A stretch of DNA of 64,000 nucleotides from Pelomonas asaccharophilus_A (GTDB lineage: Bacteria > Pseudomonadota > Gammaproteobacteria > Burkholderiales > Burkholderiaceae_C): NCBI RefSeq assembly GCF_031458115.1, contig NZ_JAVDXV010000002.1:434001-498000 (forward strand), written 5' to 3'. The position numbers were made by a program, and so were the translations under genes. Under the pieces are notes generated by a model, which was not told where the DNA came from, did no database searches, and saw nothing but the letters and a program-made list of their open reading frames with translations. Below, piece by piece: positions 42,788 through 51,720 of the stretch (the first letter of the stretch is position 1; the number at the start of each line of letters is the position of its first letter).

Positions 42788-43212
42788 GAGTGCTCGCGTT
42801 GGGCGGCAGCGGCGGCGAGGCAGGTGTCGACCGCCATCGCCAGCTCGGCCACGCCGGGCTTGGCGCCAAGGTCGATGTAGTAAGGCCCGCCGGCTTTCAA
42901 CTGCAGGCGCATCTGCCGCCGTGGCTCGTCCACCCGCGCACGAACGCGAAAACCGGCGAGGTTGGACTCCGGGTAGTTGCCGGTTTCCAGCAGACCCTGC
43001 GCATCGTCGCGGCGGCTGACCGCCATCCATGTGCCGCGCCCCTCTCGCAGCGACTGCACCGATGACGCCACGCAGTCCAGCGCCGTGGCGGCCGAGACCG
43101 CCTGCGGCAGCCTCACCGTCTTCTCGGCGTAGGGCATGCCGCCCAGCGCCTCGAAGACGGCGCAGCCGGTCATTGCGGGTGTCAGCGACAGGAGCAACAG
43201 GGCGAGGCGCAT
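42784..43212 (-). CDS. Small lipoprotein, function unknown
   Basis: 142-residue predicted lipoprotein with lipobox MTGC (Cys17). The mature part has no recognised family but looks folded: two cysteines (DCVASSVQS; AVDTCLAAAA) and a predominantly beta middle (NLAGFRVRARVDEPRRQMRL). No close neighbour partner. The stop codon is supplied by REP-like copy B. Confidence 0.7.
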   Translation of the reverse strand: MRLALLLLSLTPAMTGCAVFEALGGMPYAEKTVRLPQAVSAATALDCVASSVQSLREGRGTWMAVSRRDDAQGLLETGNYPESNLAGFRVRARVDEPRRQMRLQLKAGGPYYIDLGAKPGVAELAMAVDTCLAAAAAQREHS

Positions 43213-43340
43213 GTGGCAGACCCGTAAAGGCCGGCAAAGGGTTTCGGGCGGCGGACTGTGGGTTGGGTGCGCGCAGACTGCGAGTGTGAGGGCGGCGTGG
43301 TTGGAGGCGGATGGACAGGCGGACTAGAAGCCCGAACCGC

Positions 43341-43399
43341 GATAACCCCAACATCGTGGGCCCTTAAAACGTTGGGGTTCGAAGCTCACCCCAACCTAC
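43341..43399. repeat. REP-like palindromic element, copy C
   Basis: 59 bases: GATAACCCCAACATCGTGGG, then ACGTTGGGGTTCGAAGCTCA and CCCCAACCTAC. It has both internal parts of copy A but lacks the left outer GTAGGTTGGGGT. It lies between the lipoprotein gene and the AbiJ-like gene, 31 bases from the latter's stop codon. Confidence 0.75.
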
Positions 43400-43429
43400 G
43401 TGCTGGAAACTTGCCCGAAGCCCAAGTTT

Positions 43430-44269
43430 CTATTCCGGTTCAGCGGCCGAAAGCTTGAGGAAGGAAACAAATGCAGAGCACGCTACCAGCATAAACTTTG
43501 CGTCACTGTATGTGATTTTTTCCTCATCTGTTAGTGCATGACGGATACCGGAGGCGTCATTGGTGTATCCATACAGTTTTGAGAAGGCGCCAGACATGGC
43601 GGGGTGCAAGTTCTTTACGCGCTTAAGTGCGTCACCAAGGGTGGCTGTTGAATTGCCAGTAATTAATCGACAGGCAGCTTCGACCGCGGAGATGGCCTCC
43701 TTTATCGAGTTGCGGTAATCAGGAGTTGTCTTGTCACTGAGCATTCGCAGTGCTGCTTCGAGATGTCTTTTTGTCGGAGCATCCGAGTGCGCCAAAGCTT
43801 CCTCAATTGAGGTGATTTCGTTGTTGTCCGTGATCTCGGAAACCTCTCCTCCCACAATCCGGTAAGCAGCATTGTGGAACTCGAGCGTGTTGTTGATCCA
43901 ATCGATTGCACTGTCATCGATCAATGCACTGGGATCTTGGAGAATCTCTTGGACAAAATCATAGACTTCAAACCACTTGCATTTGAAGAAGTGACTCTTC
44001 ATGTATTCATAGGCGCCCTCTTTGCCATATCGCGCGTGAAGAGGAGGCAAGTGATCAATGTCCTCGTTAAAGTGGTGAAACCAGAGTCGCTTGACTAACC
44101 CGTCTACTTTTTGGCTCGCTTCGTCATATCGAAGTTTATCTTGATCAAACTTGTCCCAAACTACCAACTTCAATATATTCCAGAGCTTGATCCTCAAGTC
44201 TTGATCGATGGACTCCCGTTGAAATGCGCGTTCTAGTGGCGTATAACCATAGCGCTGAGAGAACTTCAT
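43430..44269 (-). CDS. AbiJ-NTD4 domain protein, probable abortive-infection phage defence
   Basis: 279 residues. The start MKFSQRYGYTPLERAFQRES, then IDQDLRIKLWNILK, matches the AbiJ N-terminal domain 4 (PF18863 type). The C-terminal half (SIKEAISAVEAACRLITG, LYGYTNDASGIRHAL, DAKFMLVACSAFVSFL) is an all-helical region shared by many AbiJ-like proteins. Relatives are abortive-infection effectors. The gene's base composition is near 45-48% GC with AT-ending codons, far below its neighbours, a strong sign of recent transfer. GGGAGG lies well placed before ATG 44269. It is single, without a toxin-antitoxin partner, and flanked by a REP-like element. Mechanism is unknown. Confidence 0.82.
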   Translation of the reverse strand: MKFSQRYGYTPLERAFQRESIDQDLRIKLWNILKLVVWDKFDQDKLRYDEASQKVDGLVKRLWFHHFNEDIDHLPPLHARYGKEGAYEYMKSHFFKCKWFEVYDFVQEILQDPSALIDDSAIDWINNTLEFHNAAYRIVGGEVSEITDNNEITSIEEALAHSDAPTKRHLEAALRMLSDKTTPDYRNSIKEAISAVEAACRLITGNSTATLGDALKRVKNLHPAMSGAFSKLYGYTNDASGIRHALTDEEKITYSDAKFMLVACSAFVSFLKLSAAEPE

Positions 44270-44380
44270 CAAAAACCTCCCTTTGAATCTGGATATTGCG
44301 ATATTCCAGTGGTAAGGCCGGATGCATCGCATTCATTGGTGTATGGCACTACTTATAACCGATAGCTACTGTCGCCAACA

Positions 44381-46213
44381 CTAGTTGCCAGTTCGTAAGC
44401 TCCGCTCTACCCGTGTATCCGCTTCGGTCTCCAACCCAAACTGCATCGCCGCCAACTTCGCATACAGCCCGCCGCGCGCGACTAACTCGTCATGTCGCCC
44501 GATATCCACGATGCGCCCCGCATCCAGCACGACGATGCGGTCTGCCTTCTGGATCGTTGCCAGCCGGTGCGCGATGACCAGCGTCGTGCGGTGCTGCATG
44601 GCGGCTTCCAGCGCGGCCTGAACGACGCGCTCGCTCTCGGCATCCAGTGCACTGGTCGCCTCATCCAGCAGCAGCAGCGGCGGGTTCTTCAGCATGGCCC
44701 GGGCGATGCTGATGCGCTGGCGCTGGCCGCCGGACAGGCGCACGCCGCGTTCGCCGAGGAAGCTCTGGTAGCCCTCGGGCAGCGCGCGGATGAAGTCGTC
44801 CGCGAAGGCGGCCTTGGCCGCAGCCATCACCTCGTCGTCGGTCGCCTCGGGCCGGCCGTAGCGGATGTTCTCCATCGCCGTCGTCGAGAAGATGACGCTG
44901 TCTTGCGGCACCAGGCCGATGGCGTGGCGCAGATCGGCGAGCTTGAGCTGCTGCGTGGGCACGCCGTTCAGGCGGATGACGCCGGACTGCGGGTCGTAGA
45001 AGCGCAATAACAGCTGGAACAGCGTGCTCTTGCCGGCGCCGCTGGGGCCCACCAGCGCGACGGTTTCGCCGGGCGCGATGGTCAGCTGCACGCCGTCCAG
45101 CGCGGCGGTCTGCGGGCGGGAGGGGTAGTGGAACAGCACGTCGCTGAACTCCACGCGTGAGCCGCCGGTCGTGGTGGGCAGCGTCTGCGGTGAGGCCGGA
45201 TCAGCCACGGGCGACTGCGCGTTCATCAGCTCCACCAGCCGCTCGGTGGCGCCGGCAGCACGCAGCACATCCCCCCACACCTCGGCCAGCACAGCCACGG
45301 AGCTGACCAGCAGCGTCACGTACACCACCGTCTGCCCCAGGTGGCCGGCGCTGATCTTGCCGGCGATGACGGCCTGCGTGCCCTGGTACAGCCCCCACAG
45401 CATGGCGCCGAACACGGCGGTGATGATGAAGGCCACCATGAAGCTGCGGATGCGCGTGCGCTTGCGTGCGGTGTCGAACGCGGCCTCGCTGGCGGCGGCG
45501 AAGCGCTTGGCCTCGGCGCCTTCCTGCGTGTAACTCTGCACAACCGTGACGGCGTTCAGCACTTCGCCGGCAATGGCCGAGGTGTCGGCCACGCGGTCCT
45601 GGCTGGCGCGCGACAGCTTGCGCACGCGGCGGCCGAAGTACAGCGCCGGCGCGACGATGAGCACCAGCAGCCCCAGCACCTGGCCCATCACATAGGGGTT
45701 GGTGACGACCAGCATCACCAGCGCGCCTATGCCCATCACCGAGTTGCGCAGGCCCATGGACAGGCTGGAGCCCACCACGGTCTGCACGACGGTGGTGTCG
45801 GTGGTGATGCGGCTCAGCACCTCGCCGGTCTGCGTGGTCTCGAAGAACTCGGGGCTCTGGCGCAGCACGTGGGTGTAGACGGCGTTGCGCAGGTCGGCGG
45901 TGACGCGTTCGCCCAGCCAGGTGACCATGTAGAAGCGCGAGGCCGAGAACAGGCCCAGCGCGGCGCCCACGGCGAACATCGCGAGGAAGTGCTCGCGCAG
46001 CGCCACCAGCCGCTCGCCGGCATTGCCGGCTGCGAAGCCGGCGTCGATGAGGCCGCGCAGCGCGATGGGGAAGGCGAGGGTGGCCAGCGCGGCCAGCACC
46101 AGCGCCAGCAGCGCCAGCGCAATGCGGCCGCGGTAGGGCCGCAGGAAGGGCGCCAGGCCGCTCAGCGAGCGGGCCTGCTTGGAGGCCGGGCGTTCGGTGG
46201 TCGTGGAACTCAT
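44381..46213 (-). CDS. ABC-type exporter, fused permease-ATPase
   Basis: 610-residue half-transporter of the MsbA/LmrA type. The membrane domain (six helices, about 25-310, with RSPEFFETTQTGEVLSRITTD) is followed by the nucleotide-binding domain: Walker A GPSGAGKST, signature LSGGQRQRISIARA, Walker B LLLLDEATSALD and the H-loop IAHRLATIQ. It is likely a homodimeric exporter of lipid or drug-like compounds. It lies 14 bases downstream of the MITE-like element on the same strand as the DegT gene; substrate is unknown. Confidence 0.94.
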   Translation of the reverse strand: MSSTTTERPASKQARSLSGLAPFLRPYRGRIALALLALVLAALATLAFPIALRGLIDAGFAAGNAGERLVALREHFLAMFAVGAALGLFSASRFYMVTWLGERVTADLRNAVYTHVLRQSPEFFETTQTGEVLSRITTDTTVVQTVVGSSLSMGLRNSVMGIGALVMLVVTNPYVMGQVLGLLVLIVAPALYFGRRVRKLSRASQDRVADTSAIAGEVLNAVTVVQSYTQEGAEAKRFAAASEAAFDTARKRTRIRSFMVAFIITAVFGAMLWGLYQGTQAVIAGKISAGHLGQTVVYVTLLVSSVAVLAEVWGDVLRAAGATERLVELMNAQSPVADPASPQTLPTTTGGSRVEFSDVLFHYPSRPQTAALDGVQLTIAPGETVALVGPSGAGKSTLFQLLLRFYDPQSGVIRLNGVPTQQLKLADLRHAIGLVPQDSVIFSTTAMENIRYGRPEATDDEVMAAAKAAFADDFIRALPEGYQSFLGERGVRLSGGQRQRISIARAMLKNPPLLLLDEATSALDAESERVVQAALEAAMQHRTTLVIAHRLATIQKADRIVVLDAGRIVDIGRHDELVARGGLYAKLAAMQFGLETEADTRVERSLRTGN

Positions 46214-46226
46214 GGGGTCAGGGTCT

Positions 46227-46387
46227 AGAAGCTGTGAGCAGGCCGCGCGCAACCGAGCAGGTCGTCGCAGCGCCGCCAATCAAGGCGCGAAGCGCAGCCG
46301 TAGCTGGGACTACGGCGAGCATTTGCAACGCCGAGTGGCGGCGTTGCGGCGGGATGAGCGGGTGTGCGGGGCTTGCTCACAGCTTCT
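46227..46387. mobile_element. MITE-like element with 14-bp terminal inverted repeats
   Basis: 161 bases bounded by perfect 14-base inverted repeats, AGAAGCTGTGAGCA and TGCTCACAGCTTCT, with further internal palindromes (GCCGTAGCTGGGACTACGGC; AACGCCGAGTGGCGGCGTT). It encodes no protein and shows no clear target-site duplication by eye. Its right terminal repeat codes for the last three residues and the stop (GAG AAG CTG TGA) of the DegT gene. It separates that gene from the ABC exporter. Confidence 0.7.
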
Positions 46388-47507
46388 CCAGCACGCCGCA
46401 GGTGTGGGCGAGCATGGGATCGGTCAAGTCCTGATGGCAGAGCAGCTGCAGCACATGGGTGCGCCAGCGCGCGCCGTGGTCGTCGTGGAAGTCGGGCACG
46501 CCGGGCCACACGCGGTCCCAGCGGAACACGGCGCAGCCGGCGGCGCGCAACGCGGCGTAGACGGGCTCGGCGTCGTCCACCCACAGCGGCATCACATAGG
46601 GGGCGGCCTGTGCGGGCAGGGCGCCCAGCAGCGGGCGCGCGCCGGGCAGGTTCTGCGCGCAGCGGTAGAGCATCTCGAAATGGGCGCGGCGGCGCGCGAC
46701 GATGCGGGCGCGCGGCAGCCCGAACAGCCGCCGGGCCGCGCCCGTGGGCGCCTGTTCGCTGCGGCTGAGGTCGCACTCGGCCATGTTGTCGGCCTCGCTG
46801 AGCACACGCGGCGGGGCGGTGGGTGCGGGCGGGCGCGGCGGGCCGTTCTTTGCGCGGAACAGCGCGCCCAGCACGGTGTTCAGGCCGGTCAGCCGGCCCT
46901 GCTCGCTGCTGCGCTCCAGCACATTGACCCAGGCCTTGAGCTGCTGCCGCGCGCTGGCGGGCTGCAAGGTCTGCGGCGGCAGTGGGTTGGCCGAGGCCAG
47001 CAGGCCGGCTTCCGGCACCGGGAAGAACTTGGACACGCTGGCCGTGGCCAGGTCGCCCCAGTGGCCGATGGGCCGCTCGCCGGCCTGGCCGAAGAAGGTG
47101 TGGGCGCAGTCTTCCACCAGTGCAATGCCATGCCGGTCGCACCAGGCGCGCACGGCGGCCAGCGAGCGCGGCAGGCCGAACAGCTGGGCGACGACGATGG
47201 CCTTGGTGCGCGGGGCCGGCGTGATGGCGTCCAGCGCCGGTAGGCCATCAGGGCCCAGCGGGTAGAACTGCAGCTCGGCCCCGGCCGCGCGCAGCGGCGC
47301 CACCAGCGTGGGGCAGTGGTAGCTGGGCGCCAGCACCGTGTCGCCGGGCTGCACACCCAGCGCCTTGCAGGCCGCGAACAGCGCGGCGCGGCCGCTGGTC
47401 AGCAGCCGGGTGTGGGGCAGGTCGTCAACGGCGGGGAGGCCGCTGTCGCGGTCGCCGCCGAGGTTGTCCCAGCCGAAGGTGGGGTGCGTGGGTTGGCGAG
47501 TGCTCAT
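46377..47507 (-). CDS. DegT/DnrJ/EryC1-type PLP aminotransferase
   Basis: 376 residues of the fold-type I sugar-aminotransferase family. Substrate and cofactor motifs are LTSGRAALFAACKAL, PSYHCPTLVAPLRAAGAE, VEDCAHTFFG and the Schiff-base lysine region ATASVSKFFPVPEAG. Family members make amino sugars for surface polysaccharides, or amino groups of secondary metabolites. It starts 10 bases after the AttH gene stop and so may be co-transcribed with it. Its last residues, EKL plus stop, come from the terminal repeat of the neighbouring MITE-like element. Confidence 0.9.
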   Translation of the reverse strand: MSTRQPTHPTFGWDNLGGDRDSGLPAVDDLPHTRLLTSGRAALFAACKALGVQPGDTVLAPSYHCPTLVAPLRAAGAELQFYPLGPDGLPALDAITPAPRTKAIVVAQLFGLPRSLAAVRAWCDRHGIALVEDCAHTFFGQAGERPIGHWGDLATASVSKFFPVPEAGLLASANPLPPQTLQPASARQQLKAWVNVLERSSEQGRLTGLNTVLGALFRAKNGPPRPPAPTAPPRVLSEADNMAECDLSRSEQAPTGAARRLFGLPRARIVARRRAHFEMLYRCAQNLPGARPLLGALPAQAAPYVMPLWVDDAEPVYAALRAAGCAVFRWDRVWPGVPDFHDDHGARWRTHVLQLLCHQDLTDPMLAHTCGVLEKL

Positions 47508-47517
47508 CGGGCGGGGA

Positions 47518-48549
47518 TTAGACCAGTGGCGGCCTGCCCACGTAGCCGGTCAATTCCAGGTAGCCGGCGCCGATCTGTCGGCCGCCGGCGTCCTGCAGCC
47601 AGGCCACGCCTTCCCAATAGACCAGCCCGCTGCTGCGGCGCGCGTCGACCTCCTGCTCGTCGAACGCCGCCGCCAGCCGCAGCTCGCCGGCCGGGCACTT
47701 CAGCCGCCATTCCACGGGCCAGCGGCCGCCGGTGGCGGGGCTGGTCCAGTGGCGGGTGGGCGTCATCTCCACCTCGTCGGCGCCAAAGCTGCGGTCGGGC
47801 TGGCCCGGCGTGCGCAGGCTGCCGCCGGCCCAGTCGCGCGAGCCGTCGGCGCGGCGCAGCTGGAACAGCGTCAGCGCACGGCCGTCGTCGAGGTTGATGC
47901 CCAGCCAGTCCCAGCCGGCGGTGTCGCCCAGGTAGTTGTCGCTCCACTCGTGGTCCAGCCACGAGCGGCCGGTCAGCTGCAGCGCGCGGCCGTCCAGCGT
48001 CATGACCGCCTGCGTGGCGAGCTGGGGGCGGGAGTAGTAGTGGCTGAACTGCTTGGGGTTGGAGCCCTTGCGCGACAGGCCGCCGTCGCCCTGCTGCAGC
48101 GGCGGCGCGGGCGTGGCGAGCTGCAGTTGCAGCGCGAAGCCGGGGCCGTTGAAGATGGCGCGGTAGTCGTCGGCGGTGCGCTTGAGCGTCCAGTCGCGCA
48201 GCTTCACGTCGCAGTCGCCGACCTGCGTGTGCGCCACGCCGGGCAGCGCGCGCAGCAGGCGCTGCGTGTGGCGCTGCTTCTTGGCGCCCAGGTCCGACAG
48301 CGCCACATGGCCCAGCAGCAGCTGCTTGGCCGCCAGCGGGCTGGGGTGGTCTTTCGCGGCGGGGCCGGGCAGGCTGAAGAAGGTCAGCTGGTAGCCCAGC
48401 CGCGGCGGGCCGCCGGCCTCGCCCAGCAGGCCGGTCAAGTACCACCACTCGATGCCCTGGCCGGGATGGGCGCCGAAGTCGGCGGGGAAGTTCAGCGCGG
48501 CGCGGGCCTGCAACGGCAGCGCGGCGAGCAGCAGTGCGCGGCGCTTCAT
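47518..48549 (-). CDS. AttH/CrtC lipocalin-like protein
   Basis: 343 residues with an N-terminal signal sequence and the two-domain lipocalin-like AttH/CrtC fold: HPGQGIEWWYLTGLL (about 28-42), YQLTFFSLP, RSWLDHEWSDNYLGDTAGWDWLGINLDDG and SGLVYWEGVAWL. Relatives include carotenoid 1,2-hydratase and Agrobacterium AttH. It is probably periplasmic. Its ATG overlaps the permease stop by four bases, so it is coupled to the transporter. A role in handling a hydrophobic substrate of the ABC exporter is inferred. Confidence 0.88.
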   Translation of the reverse strand: MKRRALLLAALPLQARAALNFPADFGAHPGQGIEWWYLTGLLGEAGGPPRLGYQLTFFSLPGPAAKDHPSPLAAKQLLLGHVALSDLGAKKQRHTQRLLRALPGVAHTQVGDCDVKLRDWTLKRTADDYRAIFNGPGFALQLQLATPAPPLQQGDGGLSRKGSNPKQFSHYYSRPQLATQAVMTLDGRALQLTGRSWLDHEWSDNYLGDTAGWDWLGINLDDGRALTLFQLRRADGSRDWAGGSLRTPGQPDRSFGADEVEMTPTRHWTSPATGGRWPVEWRLKCPAGELRLAAAFDEQEVDARRSSGLVYWEGVAWLQDAGGRQIGAGYLELTGYVGRPPLV

Positions 48550-51086
48550 GCATCCTCCCTGACGGCACGAACGGCATCGGCACCCAGCGCACGCCGCCCC
48601 GCCAGCAGCGACGCGCCCACCGCCGCCGCAAATGCCAGCCCCACCAGCACGGCCAGCCGCGCGGCGGGCAGGTGCATGTCCATGCTCCAGTGAAAGCTCT
48701 GCGGGTTGACGACGAACACCAGCACCGCCGACAGCGCCAGCCCCAGGCCCAGCCCGGCCAGCGCGCCGGCGCCGCCGGTCAGGCTGGCCTCCAGCAGCAG
48801 CAGCTTCGTCAGCGCGGGCTTGGACAGGCCCAGGTGGCGCAGCAGCCCGAACTCGCGCTTGCGCGCCAGCGCCTGCGCCGACTGGCTGGCGATGACGCCG
48901 AACAGCCCCACGGCCAGCGCCACGGCCTGCAGCCACACGGTGATGGCAAAGCTGCGGTCGAAGATCTGCAGCGACAGCGCGCGCAGCTCGCCGGCGGCGG
49001 CCAGCTCGATGTCGTCGCCGCCCAGGCGCCGCAGCGTGGCGCGGGCGGCGTCCAGCGACTGGCCCGGCGCGAGCTGCAAGGCCAGCTCGGTGGTGGTGAC
49101 GTCGTCGCTGGCGCGGCGGTAGTCGGGCAGGTTCATCCAGATGGCCGTCGTCATGCGCGAGTAGTCGCGCCACACGCCCATGACCTGCAGGTCGACGAGG
49201 CGGCCCGAGTCGGGGAACTGCGCGCGGAACACGCGGCCCGGGCGCAGCCCGTCGCGGTCGCGCGCGGCCTCGTTGACCCAGACGGGCAGCGCGGCGGGCG
49301 TGGTGGCGCCTCGCCAGCGCTCCACCAGCGGCAGCCGGCCGCTGTCCAGCTCGCGGGCGGTGAGTGCCACCGCTTCGCGGCCGGGCGCCAGCCGCAGCCG
49401 CGACGAGCGCTGCAGCGACACGCGCGCGAAGCCGGGCTCGCGCTGCACGGCGGCGATCAGCGGCTGCGGCAGCGGCGCCTGCAGCGCGCTGCGCACGTAG
49501 AGGTCGGCGGGCAGCGCGTCGTCCAGCCATTGCTGCAGCGATTCGCGGAAGCTGCCGATCATGACCGTCATCGCGACGGCCAGCGCCAGCGCCACCAGCA
49601 CGCCGGCCAGCGAGCGGCGGGCCTCGCTGGCCTGGTCGCGGCTGCGTTCGCGGGCCAGCAGCAGCAGGGCGCCCGCCGGCAACTTGCCCAGCAGCGCGGC
49701 CAGCCCGCGCACCAGCGCCGGCACCAGCGCGAGGCCGCACAGCAGCAGGCAGAGCATCGACACATACGCGCCCAGCGGCAGGTCGGCGGCCACGGGCGGC
49801 AGCCAGGCCAGGGCGGTGCCCAGCGCCAGCAGCGCGAGCCCGGCCCAGGCGGGCACCGCGCGACCGGCGGGCAGGCCCAGGCCCTTGAGCACCTGCGCGG
49901 GTGCAATGCGGCGCACGGTGAGCGCCGGCGCCAGCGCGGCCAGCAGCGTGGCGGCCAGGCCCAGAGCCGCGCAGGTCAGCGCGGGCAGCAGCAGCGGCTG
50001 GTTGAACAGCAGCGCGGTGGCCTCGCCGCTGGCGCCGTGCAGGCCCAGGTCGCTGCCCATCAGCTTGAGCGCACCGGCCGCGAGGCCCAGGCCCAGCGCC
50101 AGACCCAGTGCGCTGCCGATGGCGCCGATGGCGGCCCCTTCCAGCAGGATCAGCCGCCAGCGCATGCGCGCCGACACGCCCAGCACGCCCACCAGCGCCC
50201 ATTGCGGCAGCCGCTGCGCGGTGGCCAGCGACAGTACCGCGTAGACGAGGAAGCTGCCGGTGAACAGCGCCATCAGCGCCAGCAGGCCCAGGTTGACGCG
50301 GTAGGCGCGCGTCATGTCCGCCAGCCGCGCGCCCTCGTCGCCGGGCGGCGTGGCGCGCCAGCGGGCGGGCAGGCTGCGCTGCCAGGTGGCGGCGTCGGTG
50401 CCCGCGCCGAGCTGCACGTCGATGCGGTCCAGAGTGCCCAGGCGGCCCAGCAGCGCCTGCGCGTCGGCGATGTCCATGACGGCCAGCGGCGCATTGCCGG
50501 CGACGATGCGGCCACCGATGGCGAACGTCACGTCGCGCGGCGCGCTGCCGTCGCGCTGCGGCAGGCGCAGCGTCAGCCGGGTCTGGCCGGGCGCCAACAG
50601 GCGCTGGGCGGCGGCGTTGAGGTGCAGCGTCTGCGGTGTCAGCAGCACGCCGGGGCCTTGCGGGCCGTCCAGCTGCGGCACCAGCTCGGGCGCCAGCGGC
50701 CGGGCACCGGCGGCCGAGGCCAGCAGCGCCAGCGGGTCCACGGCGATCAGCTCCAGCGACAGCGCCATGCCATGCGGCGTTTTCTGGCCCGGCCACAGTG
50801 CGCGGCCTTCGATGACGGGGTTGGCGGCGGCGACCTCGGGGCGGTTCAGCAACTCGGGGAGGTCGGCGTCGGTCAGCGGGCCGGACTGCGCGCGGACGAT
50901 GAGATCGGGCTGGCCGTTGATGCCGCGGGCGGCTCTCGCGAACTCGGTGAGGGCGGCACCGTTGAGCAGCTGGACGCCGAAGGCCAGCGCGACGCCCAGC
51001 ATCACGGCGACGATGGCCAGCACGACGCGGCCGGGCTGGTCGCGCCAGGTGGGCCAGGTGAGGTGGCGCCAGAGGTTTACTGGCAT
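48546..51086 (-). CDS. FtsX/MacB-type ABC transporter permease
   Basis: 846-residue membrane protein with the duplicated FtsX architecture: TM1 (about 20-42), a large extracytoplasmic domain, and FtsX domains with clusters of TM helices (about 265-400 and 720-840) separated by a second extracytoplasmic domain (about 510-700). It belongs to the AttF/LolC-like permeases, typically acting as mechanotransducers or lipoprotein or lipid exporters rather than classic importers. The partner ATPase is upstream (51721-52401), separated by a 634-base gap with a long inverted repeat. The AttH lipocalin protein overlaps its end. Confidence 0.9.
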   Translation of the reverse strand: MPVNLWRHLTWPTWRDQPGRVVLAIVAVMLGVALAFGVQLLNGAALTEFARAARGINGQPDLIVRAQSGPLTDADLPELLNRPEVAAANPVIEGRALWPGQKTPHGMALSLELIAVDPLALLASAAGARPLAPELVPQLDGPQGPGVLLTPQTLHLNAAAQRLLAPGQTRLTLRLPQRDGSAPRDVTFAIGGRIVAGNAPLAVMDIADAQALLGRLGTLDRIDVQLGAGTDAATWQRSLPARWRATPPGDEGARLADMTRAYRVNLGLLALMALFTGSFLVYAVLSLATAQRLPQWALVGVLGVSARMRWRLILLEGAAIGAIGSALGLALGLGLAAGALKLMGSDLGLHGASGEATALLFNQPLLLPALTCAALGLAATLLAALAPALTVRRIAPAQVLKGLGLPAGRAVPAWAGLALLALGTALAWLPPVAADLPLGAYVSMLCLLLCGLALVPALVRGLAALLGKLPAGALLLLARERSRDQASEARRSLAGVLVALALAVAMTVMIGSFRESLQQWLDDALPADLYVRSALQAPLPQPLIAAVQREPGFARVSLQRSSRLRLAPGREAVALTARELDSGRLPLVERWRGATTPAALPVWVNEAARDRDGLRPGRVFRAQFPDSGRLVDLQVMGVWRDYSRMTTAIWMNLPDYRRASDDVTTTELALQLAPGQSLDAARATLRRLGGDDIELAAAGELRALSLQIFDRSFAITVWLQAVALAVGLFGVIASQSAQALARKREFGLLRHLGLSKPALTKLLLLEASLTGGAGALAGLGLGLALSAVLVFVVNPQSFHWSMDMHLPAARLAVLVGLAFAAAVGASLLAGRRALGADAVRAVREDA

Positions 51087-51125
51087 GGCGCTGCGCGTCG
51101 TGAATGGCGTTGCATGCCTGCGGCC

Positions 51126-51698
51126 AGCCGGGAGTTCGCCCCGGCGGGCGACCTACTTTCTGAGCGACCAGAAAGTAGGCAAAGAGTCGCCCCCGCTCCG
51201 TCGCCCCTCCGCTGCGCTGCGGGGTCCCCTGCGATGCTCAAAGCCCAGGGCCGCGCTGAACTCGTGCCGCTACGCTCTGCTCGAACAGTCACCGCGAAGT
51301 CAGTGCTTGAAGCGTGCTTCGCACGCGCCCTGGGCTCCTGCGCTTCTCGGCTCCTCCAAAGGGGTGTGAAGGAACAGCCAGAACAGCCGTCAGCGTCGTC
51401 TCGGAATCTCGGTGTCACTCGCGCACGCCGTTCGGTGGATGTATTTCCTCTTCCCCCCCTTTAGCCCCGCCGAGGAACGGAAGACCTTGAAGGCGTGCGC
51501 GCAGCGCACTTCAAGAACTGACTCCGCACGGCTGTTCGAGCAGAGCGTAGCGGCGCGAGTTCCGGGCGGGCCTTCAAGGGCTGAGTACCGCAGGGAACCC
51601 CGAGCAACGCGAGGGGCGGGGCGGCCGGGGGCGGTTTCTTTGCTTACTTTCTTGGGCGCCCAAGAAAGTGAGTCGGCCGCCGGGACGAAATCCCGGCT
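51126..51698. repeat. Long imperfect inverted repeat
   Basis: The 634 bases between the ATPase and permease genes (51087-51720) hold no gene. They contain two inverted arms of about 205 bases, 51126-51329 and 51492-51698, separated by about 160 bases that partly continue the similarity. A 23-base stretch is exactly complementary: 51266-51288 and 51532-51554. Each arm also carries its own short palindrome; the one at 51646-51669 (ACTTTCTTGGGC/GCCCAAGAAAGT) is perfect over 24 bases. The arms end in AGCCGGGA/TCCCGGCT. This looks like two opposed copies of an intergenic repeat family. Confidence 0.8.
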
Positions 51699-51720
51699 GG
51701 GCCTAGGCGTCAAGCCGATG

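Noticed and set aside
43430..44269. Definite HEPN RNase assignment of the AbiJ-like C-terminus
   Set aside because: An R-x4-6-H motif was not clearly identified, so only a general abortive-infection role is proposed.
51126..51698. Insertion sequence or transposase remnant
   Set aside because: No transposase-like frame or terminal duplications were found; the arms are inverted copies of a non-coding repeat.
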